DNA of 64,000 nt from Alnus glutinosa. Its lineage: Eukaryota > Streptophyta > Magnoliopsida > Fagales > Betulaceae. Below, one piece after another: positions 47,756 to 57,797 of this stretch; position 1 is the stretch's first letter; every line of letters begins with the position of its first letter. Made by a program: the position numbers and the translations under genes. The stretch covers positions 1,412,001 through 1,476,000 of the forward strand of contig NC_084895.1 in NCBI RefSeq assembly GCF_958979055.1, written 5' to 3'. A model generated the notes under the pieces. It was not told the origin of the DNA. It saw only the letters and a list, made by a program, of their open reading frames with translations, and did no database searches.

Positions 47756-50700
47756 TAGGGGTGGGTACTTAATTTCGACAACCTATAATTTCGAAATTCT
47801 CGGTTAAAGCGGTAAAGTTAGTTAAAATCGGTTAATAAAACGATATCATTTTTTTAAAAAAAAAAAAAAGAAAAAGAAAAAGAAAAAAGAAGACAAAACG
47901 ATCAAACGAAACGAAGTTGTTTCTATCCAAAGTGTTGGTTCGGTTCAGTTTGATTAACCAACAAAAAAAAACCACCTATACCGACTTTCGAAATAAAAAT
48001 CTATACCGACTACCGTACCTGTAACGCCCTAGATTTTAAGACTCATGGCAATCAATCCACACTTTTATGTCACCCAACATTACTCTGATAATTGCATATT
48101 TACACGCTGCCTATTCTAAATTGATTAATAGATAAACTTAAATATCTGGTGAATTAGTTGGGATAATAATATTCCTAATATTATTTTATTAGAATCTTTT
48201 TTTTGTGGAATAATATTATTGATATATATATATATATAATATCATTTTGTAATATTGTACATAATATTTTTGTAATAATGATATTTAAAAAATTAACATT
48301 AATTATGAAACGAACTGAACTCAAAACGGGTTTAAAATTATACCTTAATGAGATATTAAATAATAATACCGGTAATTAATAATAATTAGATTGTATTAAA
48401 AAGTAACTCTAGTTAATTTAGCTAGATAAAAGTTAATCATAAGGTAACTAGATATTTTTAAAATTAACTTAGGTTAATTTAAATAGGATAAAACTTAACT
48501 TGGGTTAAGTGGATATTTTATTTTAACTCAAGTTAACAAACTTAACTCTTAAGTTTATAAACTTAAAGTTTAGCGACCTTATAAATTAGCCCACTCCTCT
48601 CTTAACAGAACTCGCACTACTCGGTGTATATTACTGAGTTTCTTTCTTCTTCTCTATTTGTTCTTTCTTTCTTATTCTTCTTCTTTTCTCTTTGTTTGCT
48701 CCTTTCCTCTTCTATCTAAAACAGAGAAAGGAGAACGAAAGAGACAGAAATGAGGGACAAAGAGAGAGAGAGAGAGAGAGAAAGAGGAACAGAGAGAGAT
48801 TGACGGGAGAGAGAGGATTCGATCGACGGTGGGTCAGTACCGGAGGAGCAGGAGGTGACGTCTAGTTCTGGGTCATCGACCGGTGGCCGGGGCGGGCGAT
48901 TTTCGGCGTTTGGAGGCCGTTCTTGAATCGGTGGGTCTCCAGTAAGAGAGGATCCGATGAGGCAAGGAGCGTTTTCCGGCAATTTTTGGGTTATTTTTTT
49001 GGTGGATTTATGTGGAAATTCTTGTGGTAAGTGAACCTTGTATTTTCAGTTAATTTAACTGATTGTTAATTAGTTTGATTTATGAGCTTGTTGTTGATGA
49101 ATTTTGGGTAGAAATTCGTGATTGTGTGTTGGCCGAATTTGGGTTCTGTGATGTTGGCCGTGTGTGAGTGGTTTTGGTTGAGTTGGATTTTATGAATTTT
49201 GGAGATGGGTATCCCTTGTTCTTAACCGGCTGTGTTACGGTTATTGGTGGGATGAATGGGTTTGCTTGTAGAATCAATTAGATCCTTCTTAAATTAAGTG
49301 TTGTCTGGAGTTAGATTTCTGGTTTTGACTGATGGTGAGATGCTTTGAGATTTAATTTCTCCCTTGTAATGTTGGCCGTGTATGTTCATTAAATTAGGTT
49401 GTGGGTAGTATTTTTTAATTGGTTGATATACAGTTTTGAGGGGACGTGTTTTCCCTATTTTGAAGATCATATATCTTGCTGCATTTAAGTAAAATTTGGG
49501 CTTGACTGACTGTGATTATGTATGTATATTGATTTGGGGTATTTCTCTTTTTAGTCAACTATAATTTGAATTGGATCTTGGATGCCCTCTGTTTGGTGGG
49601 TATTAATCAATTGGGGTTGGTAGAATGGTTTTAGTAATTGTTTTAATGGCGTGTTTTATTATAGAAGATTAAGATTTGAATGATTTGAATGTTTAAAGAA
49701 AATGATTTTGGGTGTCTAAAATTATACGGGAAAATGATATGAGTTTTTTTTTTTTTTTTTAAGAAAAAGGTTTGAGTGCTTTCATGAGAAAATGAGTTTG
49801 GATAAAGCGATAATTGATAAAATGATTTCCGGTAGTTTTTCTATAAAAATCCTCAAAGTAATCCTCACAAATTCTCTGGACTCCTTTGGGTTATTGAGAT
49901 ATAAAATGGATTATAGATTGTGCTAGATTATGTTGACAATTTAGTCAACTAAATAGTAATGTTGATAGGTAGTATAATTTGGAGATCTATGGTTACATGG
50001 TATAGGATACCTTAATTTAAGTTTTAGGCTTCAAATCTCATAATATTTCTCTAGACTTCTTCTTGCAATTTATTTAGGTAGAAGATCAATCCCGATGCTA
50101 ATGGCCAGTCCAGGTAAGGGAATACAACACCGAAAAACCCTCAACAATATTTTATTACAAATCTTTTGAGAAAGTGCTGGAGAATTTTACGAAGCATTTA
50201 CTCACGTGATTTTAATTATTTCAATGTCAAGCTTTTATTACTCATATGTTATTATTCATGAAATTTTGTGCATAAATTACATTTATGATTCGGAGCATTT
50301 TAAAGTTATGATTTATGCATAATTACAGTTATGATCAAGAGCACTTCAAAGTTATAAATTATGCATATTTACAGTTATGGATAAGAGCATTTCAAAGTTA
50401 TGATTAAAGAGCATTCCAAAGTTTATGATTTATACATGAATACAGTTTTGAATGAAAAGAACATCTAAAGTTTAAAATCTGCACATGACTATAGTTATGA
50501 AAACAGCTCTTACAGTTTTAAAGTAAAGTGTACAGTTATGGCAGAACCTACAGAATTACAGAAAACGTTAATGTACAGCAAGTGTTTAACCCTGAGGCAC
50601 TATTACAGTTATGATCGGTACCATATAGGATAGCATGGCAAGCACACCGAAGGGCAGTTACGCGAAGGTGTGTGCTACCGGCCGGGGTTGGCCTTCACCT

Positions 50701-51377
50701 AGGGAAGTTCTCCAACTCGGCGACTCTCCCCTGTGACGACAGGCCGAGTCTATAGGTCCTTTGGACAAAAGTCAACGTGCTCCGCTCACGGGTAATAGCG
50801 GCGTAGAGTCTATAAAGGGAGAAACTACAATTACAATTTTTAAGAGAAAATAGAAGAAAATGATTTACTTGATTATTTATAAATTTCATATGCCATTATT
50901 TATGTTCCTTGTACATTTATTTTTAATTTCTGTTTGAATTATTAATTATATTATAGCATGTTTTATTTTCCTGGTGTTGTAATTTCCTTATTGAGTTGTC
51001 AAACTCACCCCTTTTCTTCCAAATCTTTTCAAATGACCCATTAAGACAATGTTATTTCTTATTTTCTTTGTAATGGTGTAGACCTCGCTAAGAGCAATAG
51101 ATCATTGTGAACTGACCAAACCATTATATTGTATAGTATATCTTATTTTTTGAATTCATGGCATTGTAAAGAATTATTAATGGGCATAAATAATAAAATA
51201 GGAAGTTACAAACTATATGTTTTATATGTACACTTTCATTTAAATGTTTTTAGCACTCAAGTTCGCGTTTCTCCTTATATTCTAAAATGAGGGCGCGACA
51301 ATACCGAAATAAGTTGGTATAGTCGATGGGCGATCGATGGCAGTTCGGGCGGTAGTCGGATATTTTGCCCATCCCTA
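47756..51377. mobile_element. hAT-like element with TAGGGGTGGGTA termini, carrying a nested solo LTR
   Basis: TAGGGGTGGGTACTTAA at the left and TTTTGCCCATCCCTA at the right are inverted. The flanks are TAAACAAC (47748-47755) and TGAACAAC (51378-51385), 7 of 8 matching. Without the LTR the element is only about 340 bp, a MITE. Confidence 0.72.
48020..51300 (+). mobile_element. Solo LTR, 3.3 kb, same family as 1268-4783
   Basis: It begins TGTAACGCCCTAG and ends GAGGGCGCGACA. The flanks are GTACC (48015-48019) and ATACC (51301-51305), 4 of 5 matching. It is colinear with the first copy: GA-rich leader (48760-48820), GCTAATGGCCAGTCCAGGTAAG at 50098, the GC-richer block at 50590-50815, and TGTAGACCTCGCTAAGAGC near 51077. 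No gag-pol is present. Confidence 0.78.
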
Positions 51378-51935
51378 TGAACAACAAGATAATATAATTC
51401 AATATGTCTTTTATAGGAGTTTTCTCTATATATAGAGAATAGACTAAAATTTAGGAAAATTATTACTAGTGCTCTAATGTGCTACTCTTTGTACTGTGGA
51501 TGACCTTTTTTATTTTTGTTGGGTTTGGTTTTAACGGGTCTGTCTAGCTCGGGTCCATTCGAGTGGATGCAGGTATATCATATTGTATTGTTGAATTTTT
51601 GCTTGCTTAATTATTTGTTATTCATCAAAAATATTGTTTAGTTAGAAAGGAGATATATAAAATACGGTTAAATATTTCCTATCTAGTTTGTTCTCAATAT
51701 TTTAGATTTTAGAAGTTTACCCATCATTTGAAGTGAAATAATGTTTTGACTTAGAATATATATTTCTTTTTTAAAAAAAAGGCTTTTTAAGTGAAATTAT
51801 TTCTTCTGAGCAAATGTGTAAAACATAGAAAATGGATCATAGTAAGTCTTTATTGGTTCCAAATTCCCAATTACATAATGTGTAAAAGAGAGAAATAAAA
51901 ATGCTTGATACATTTACCCTAACAATAATTACTGG

Positions 51936-52590
51936 TGTTAGAACAATTTCCGGTTTGGTGTGGAGCACTGGAAGAGCCTGCCTTCGAATATGTTAAGAAG
52001 GAAAACACTGTGTCGAGGGAACCCGACAACCACACTTCGATGCTAAAGTCAAAATTATCTCAAGCGTAATAATCTCTGTTTTCATTGAGAGTCATCGAAT
52101 CATTTACCTGTGTAGTTGTGAGGTATTTATAGGCAAAGTGTCGAGGATATTCTGGTGGCTTTACAGGGCCACGTGTCTAGTCCGGAGCATTTCTCTACCA
52201 TCTGGATCATGGGATTGTGGAATACGTATCCATGATCACTGTGGAGTTGGTCTTCGACTGCTCAAATCGTGGATTGCGGTGTACGAATTATGATCATGGG
52301 ATTATGGAGTCGGTCTTTGACCGACTCTAGATCGTGGGACATCTTCCGCTATAGTCATCGTCGTGCAGATCGTGGGGTTGGTCTCCATGACCATCGCAGG
52401 GGCGGTTTTTAATCAGTCCTCATTCGGTATTTTACCGACTCTAGATGAAATGGCCTCGGTAAAATTCTATTAGGATACATTGGGCCTTTTCGTTGATAAG
52501 CCCAATAAGTTTCATTTTGATGAACCATGGTTGGGCTTTAGTGGATCGGAGCTTTGGCCCATTCGGCAGGGTCAGTATTATTTCCCAACA
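51936..52590 (-). mobile_element. Solo LTR, 655 bp, perfect ACTGG target duplication
   Basis: Read on the minus strand it starts TGTTGGGAAATAATACTG and ends GGAAATTGTTCTAACA. ACTGG flanks it at 51931-51935 and 52591-52595. Orientation comes from TATAAATA (plus 52124-52131). There are no internal genes. Family not assigned. Confidence 0.88.
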
Positions 52591-52680
52591 ACTGGTTCGT
52601 TTGTATGGGTCTTGTTTTTGTTGAACTATTTTTTTCATTAAAAGCTTTTTGATATGGTAATTGTTTTATATGTTTCTTTT

Positions 52681-53577
52681 TTTTTTGAACAAAGTAACCG
52701 AAGCAACACACATTAATCTGAAAGGCCCGAAGGCAAATACAATGAATAAATGCACAACGAGACCCTACACACTAAGCTAGAAGATTGACTTGAGTGCTGC
52801 CAACAAAATCACAAATATTACAGGGACAGACATTTGAGCCACTCTTTGACAATAACGCTCCTCTAACAAAGAAAAGAGGGTTGATCCGAGCTAACAAGCC
52901 ATAAACAGTCCAGTAATACAGGAAAATCACTGATAGACTTTCTAACAACTAAACAACAAAACGAAAGCAACACAACAGGAAACCACACACAAAGTCATCA
53001 TAAAAAGGTAGATCCCGTCGCCGGAGACGGTGCGTGTAGAACACGCGCCAGCCAAAGAGATAAAACTCACTGGCGCGTGCTGGCCACGCGCTGGGCACCA
53101 TAACTCCGATGATGCCGTGGTTTAAAGCGGTAGGACCGGAAGATGACGGTGAACACAGCGGTGGGGCTCATGTCGAGAGAATATCGGCGAATAATTACAG
53201 ATCTAGCTTCAAAGATGCATATTGGACGAATTAAGAAACGGCCAGAGATTGTCGGGCAACGAAACTCCCAAAGGACGACTCTATTGCCTTCCTGCCAGAG
53301 AACACCAAGAAAAACACAAAAAACAACTCCAAAGCCCTAAGGCTCGGAGACACACAACCTTCATCGGATCTAGCCCGGGAGGAACAGAAACTCCCACAGC
53401 CCTAAAGGCTGGGAGAACACTTATTGATAGCCAGATCTTAAGAACAAAACAACTAGGGAGAAGGGAAGTGTAGGGCTTCTCTCATCTGAAAGCACGCACA
53501 AAACCTTGGTTGCTACTCTTGCAAATGGACACTCTTGAAGTTTTTTAAATCTCAAGACAATATTATAGAAAGAGAGC
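52681..53577 (-). mobile_element. Non-coding LINE-derived retroposon, about 900 bp, 14-15-bp target duplication
   Basis: The T-run at the left is the poly-A. TATATGTTTCTTTT occurs at 52667-52680 and again at 53578-53591. On the minus strand the 3' end reads TTCGGGCCTTTCAGATTAATG...TTACTTTGTTC then A-run. The GC-rich middle (52990-53110) has ACACGCGCC, also seen in the element at 46217. No intact ORF. Confidence 0.82.
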
Positions 53578-53592
53578 TATATGTTTCTTTTT

Positions 53593-54077
53593 ATGTTAAA
53601 AAAGAATTTGGTAAATTTGAACATATTTAAGGTTCATTCTTTTAAAAAAAAAATAAAAAATAAAACAATGGGTCCTTTAATTGTTCAATTCATTTATATA
53701 ACAAAAATGAAATTATTTCAAATGAAAATGCTTTTAATTGTATTGTTGGAGATAATTCATTTTGTTAAATTATACATATACCCGAGTTGGTACTTGTTGA
53801 GGTCATGCAATTGAGGACGTGAATGATTCCCTTTCACAAATATCATGGGAGGTCTCTGGCATGGGAAAGTCGTTGTTTAACATAACAAGAGAGGAAATCG
53901 GTTGTGATGCATCTCATAGAAGTACATGTGTATCTTAGTTTTGGAATAGGATTGATCTTGAGCTTGACCAGCAAGTCTTCCTAGCCTGTTGACCTTGATT
54001 TATTCTGATGGGGCATTGGGCCATTCGGCAAGCGAGCCTCATAGATTCCTTAATGGCATAAGATTTCGTTTCATTTA
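53593..54077. other. Intergenic, no gene recognised
   Basis: AT-rich first half, then unique-looking sequence to the Harbinger element. Confidence 0.4.
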
Positions 54078-54690
54078 TGCTCCGTTTGTTTCGGCGTAAA
54101 ATGATTTTGGTATTTTACGGTGTTTTGTAGGAACGAAAATAATGGTCAACGAAAATCATTTTTGATTTGACCGTAAAAACTTTTTTAATTTTTGAAAAAC
54201 GATTTACGGTTTTAAAAACCGTAAATCGTTTTCCGAAATTATACTCTTTGTCCTTTCATGCACGTTTGATATTTGATTGTCGGAATCCGGCAACATCCGG
54301 CTACTGGAATAATGCCGGCGTCGGAATCCGGCCACCGGAATACTGCCGGCACCGGAATCCGGCGACATCCGGCCACTGTCGCAGGATGCCGGCGGACCAG
54401 ATTCTGGCAGAATCTGGCCGGAATCCGGCCATGGTCAAAAGCCGGCCGGATCTGGCCAAAATGGCCGGGATCCGGTTGAATCTGATCGAATCCGGAGGAG
54501 TCCTACCGGAATCCGGCAACGACGATCGGACGTTGCCGGATTCCGGCAACAATTGCATTTTCACTTTTCGTAATTTTTTCGTGCGAACCAAACGCCGGAA
54601 AATATTTTCAAGGAAATTTTTTTTTCTAAAAATGATTTCGTTGAAAATATTTTATAACGAAAACTATTTTACGTCAAAACAAACGGAGCA
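54078..54690. mobile_element. Harbinger-like element, 613 bp, TTA duplication, CCGG-rich core
   Basis: TGCTCCGTTTGTTTCGGCGT at the left is mirrored by ACGTCAAAACAAACGGAGCA at the right, with TTA on both sides (54075-54077, 54691-54693). Subterminal arms such as GTAAAATGATTTT are also inverted. Between 54283 and 54553 the sequence changes to an array of GGAATCCGGC-like units with about 20 CCGG sites. No transposase. Confidence 0.8.
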
Positions 54691-55387
54691 TTAGGCTTGA
54701 AGGGTCTGAGATAGACGAGTCTTATAGGCCTAACAAAACTGGGCACACCAATACTTCTATGCATTTCAAAGGTACAAGATATCTCTTGGACTGGATTTGA
54801 TCTCCCAATCTATTGAGTGGTCCTAGTGTGACTCTCCTTATATCTGAATTGCATGGATTATTAGTAAGGAATATCCTTTGAATTTGATAATAAATATTTG
54901 GGAAAGTATCTCTTATAACTTGTGACTTTTCATAACTTTTATAATTAAGTATTCAAACTTTAAAAAATGTCAATTTAGGGTATCCATCTTTCAATTTTAT
55001 TTTATTTTTTAATTTTAACTCTTCGTTAGAATTTTTCATTAAATTCTATCAAAATTCTTAAAATACTCATATTTTTTTTTTAAAAAAAAGAATTATAAAA
55101 TTTTTCAAATTTCAGACATGGGTATTTTTGTAAATTTTCTTAAATTTTGACAAACACCTAAATTCTTCATTTTTTTTCCTTTTTTTTTTTCTTGAAAAAA
55201 AGGGGTATTTTAAATTTTTTGATAAGATTTATCAAAAAATTTTAACGGGAGTTGAAATTGAAAAAAATTGAAAGATGAATACCCTAAATTGATACTTTTT
55301 AAAGTTTAAAAATATAATTGTAAACATGATAAAAGATCAAAGTTAGAAGGAAATTATTCCTAAATATTGAGAACCCATAATCAATAT

Positions 55388-56278
55388 GAGAGCCCCTTCT
55401 ATACGGTAGTGGCAGGAAAGAGGGAGTTTATGCCCACCAATAATCACTTGACACATCAGCTAAAAGCAAAAAAAATGCAAAAAAAAAAAAGAAATTTTGG
55501 TAAAATAGACAATCCCTCTCACAACTTCAGAGTACCACCATTCCAAAACAAAAGAAAAACCCCATTGCACGTCCGTCCAACATCCGCCCATTCGCCGTCC
55601 GCCCGTCAGCCGGTCCACCCCTAATCCGCCTCAAATCACCGTACGTCCGCTTGGACTGAAAAAAAAATATGAAAAAAAAAACTGAAGCTCCTCAACCCAA
55701 CCCGTCAGCCGACTGCCTCTTCCCCGTCGCCGGACGGCCGGTCCTCCAACCTTAGTGATCCGGTCACAGAGATCCGGCGACCACAGGTGAGCCTCTAGAT
55801 CCTCTTTCTCGCGACCTCCCGACACCGTCGATAAAGATCCGGCCACAGATCCGAACTGAGCCTCCTCCTCTCCTGGGATCTCTCCCTTTCGCCGGCCGTT
55901 CTCCCCTCTCGCGCCCTCTGGTGGTTTTCGACGATCAAATTTGGTCGGTGATTTGGTGCTCTCGGCATTCTGGTTCAACCGGAGATGTGAACGGCGATGT
56001 GGTCGGGGTCGAACTCTGGTCGGCCACGTGGTGGCGCGGCTTCCATGGGCTACGCCGGTTTGGTTGTCTGGGTCTGGGTCGGGGTCGGTGGTTGGGGTTG
56101 GGTTTCCATCTCTCATCTCTCTCCCTCGATCTCTTCTCTTTATTTCACTGCAAACAGAGAAAAAAAAATCGGGTATTTTGCTTGTATGTGATTTTCTTGC
56201 TTCAGGCTTACGTGTCAATTTTTTATTGGTGGGCAAACAAAGCCTACTTTCTGTTACAGTCGAATTGTAGATATTTTC
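55388..56278. mobile_element. Mutator-like element with GC-rich internal sequence (Pack-MULE candidate)
   Basis: TIRs of about 60 bp are diverged but clear: AAAGAGGGAGTTTATGCCCA then CCAATAATCACTTGACACAT at the left, and the complement of ATTGGTGGGCAAACAAAGCC at the right. The flanks are AATCAATAT (55379-55387) and TATCAATAT (56279-56287), 8 of 9 matching. The interior 55560-56160 is GC-rich, gene-like DNA quite unlike its surroundings, with pyrimidine-rich tracts, CCGGCGACC and a donor-like CCACAGGTGAGCC at 55780. The captured gene is not recognised. Confidence 0.7.
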
Positions 56279-56287
56279 TATCAATAT

Positions 56288-57306
56288 ATATTACAGGCCA
56301 GGACTAGGCTTGCTCATGAATGCTTCAAGTTCACACTATTAATGGTTGCACCTTTCCATGGCTGTCAAAATGCCTTTTTCATTCATATGACATCTCTACT
56401 CTCATGAGAATCAGTGTATATGGCAGAGAGATAGAAAATAGTTAAGAGTGATGGGTTCAAGTGTCGATATCTTAAAGTCACCTGTAAAAACCAAGAGAAA
56501 GGAAAAGTAAAAGTGAAACATAGAGGAATTATTTTATGGTCCTTATTAAAATTTTACGTATTTACTGATGTAATTTTTTTTATGTTATTATATTAATTAA
56601 ATTTTAAATGATATGATATAATGTATATAGTCAAATGCTCTAAAATATAATATGGACCATAAAATGATTATATTCAATTTTTCAGTTAAAATGGAAATGA
56701 TCACATTTCATTCAATTTGTATCGTAGAGCTTTCTTTAATTCAATCTATTAAACTGACATATTTATTTAAAATATATAATTCTCACATGCATTTTTAATA
56801 AAACACATGATTTTCACACTTGTTTTAAAAATGCACTTACTTAAAAAAATATATGTCAAGATTTTCTTCCAACTTAATATTGAGAAAAACTTTCATTCAC
56901 AGTGTTGACGTTTAAACTCATCAAATTGATAAAAGTACAAATACATTGGGTATGTTTGGTAACCACCTTTCAGTCAACTTTAAAACATTCTATTTATTTT
57001 TTATTTTTTATATCACATCAATAATTTATTATTATTATTCAAATAATTAAAAAAAACTAACCATAAAACAAAACTTTTTTTTTTTTTAATATTTCTATAC
57101 AAATTCTTTATACTTTATACCATATGAATCACTTCTTACTACTATTAAAAAAATTATCCTTAATAATCTTTACCAAACACACTCAATTTATTTATTGGGC
57201 TACAACCACAAGTTCTATTAGAAGCTTTCCACTTAGATGCTACCTTTGCTGGATTTATTAAAGAAAAAACTTATAACTATAGGAAATTAATTCTGGAATT
57301 CCATAA
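56288..57306. other. AT-rich intergenic sequence, nothing recognised
   Basis: Short ACATG-type repeats at 56760-56880 recall the Mutator MITE family. No gene. Confidence 0.45.
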
Positions 57307-57466
57307 GAGTAATTTTATAACTCATTCTTGTGTTATTCCAATAATGAGATGGCTTTTTAAATTATAATTTGATTAAAATTTAACAATGATAAATTACAAG
57401 TTTAATGGTAATTTTGAAAGCTATATTATTATTGGAAGGATACAAATCAAATTTCTAATATTACTC
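57307..57466. mobile_element. Degenerate hairpin MITE, GAGTAATNTTA family, just upstream of tRNA-Lys
   Basis: GAGTAATTTTATAACTCATT...AATAATGAGATGGCTTTTTAAA pairs with TTTTGAAAGCTATATTATTATT...CTAATATTACTC. It is the most diverged recognisable copy. Confidence 0.55.
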
Positions 57467-57529
57467 ATTCTAGATTAACACAACTAGACTTAATATTTTA
57501 ATAAAAATAAGGTTACCAACGATGACAGA

Positions 57530-57602
57530 GCCGTCTTAGCTCAGCCGGTAGAGCGCACGGCTTTTAACCGTGTGGTCGTGGGTTCGATTCCCACAGACGG
57601 CG
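57530..57602 (+). tRNA. trnK-UUU: tRNA-Lys (UUU), nuclear
   Basis: A 73-nt cloverleaf without intron. The acceptor stem GCCGTCT pairs with AGACGGC at the 3' end, followed by discriminator G; CCA is not encoded. The anticodon arm is CACGG / CTTTTAA / CCGTG, with anticodon TTT at 57563-57565. The internal polymerase III promoter is present as A box TAGCTCAGCCGG and B box GGTTCGATTCC. A CAA motif about 12 bp upstream (57518) fits plant tRNA transcription starts. The nearest T-run for termination lies about 20 bp downstream. The sequence is that of the standard plant cytosolic tRNA-Lys. Confidence 0.97.
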
Positions 57603-57797
57603 TTGCCGTATTATTTCTCATATTTTATTATGAATTTAAAACTTTTAGATATTTTCTCTCTTTATTTTTATTTTTATTTTTGGCTTTAATTTTCCTTAGC
57701 TAGATAATTTTTCATTCTAATCCTTGTTCGTGTCTCTCTAAAACCCTGAAACCAAAACACAAAATCAAGAAATTCACATAACCAGAAACACAAAAAA

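Noticed and set aside
54167..54694. 175-residue ORF over the Harbinger element
   Set aside because: It crosses the element's end and translates the CCGG-rich array; no family resemblance.
55631..56284. 217-residue minus-strand ORF, rich in Arg/Pro/Asp
   Set aside because: It spans both TIR-proximal sequence and the GC-rich core of the MULE candidate, is low in complexity, and shows no domain; GC-rich DNA gives long chance ORFs.
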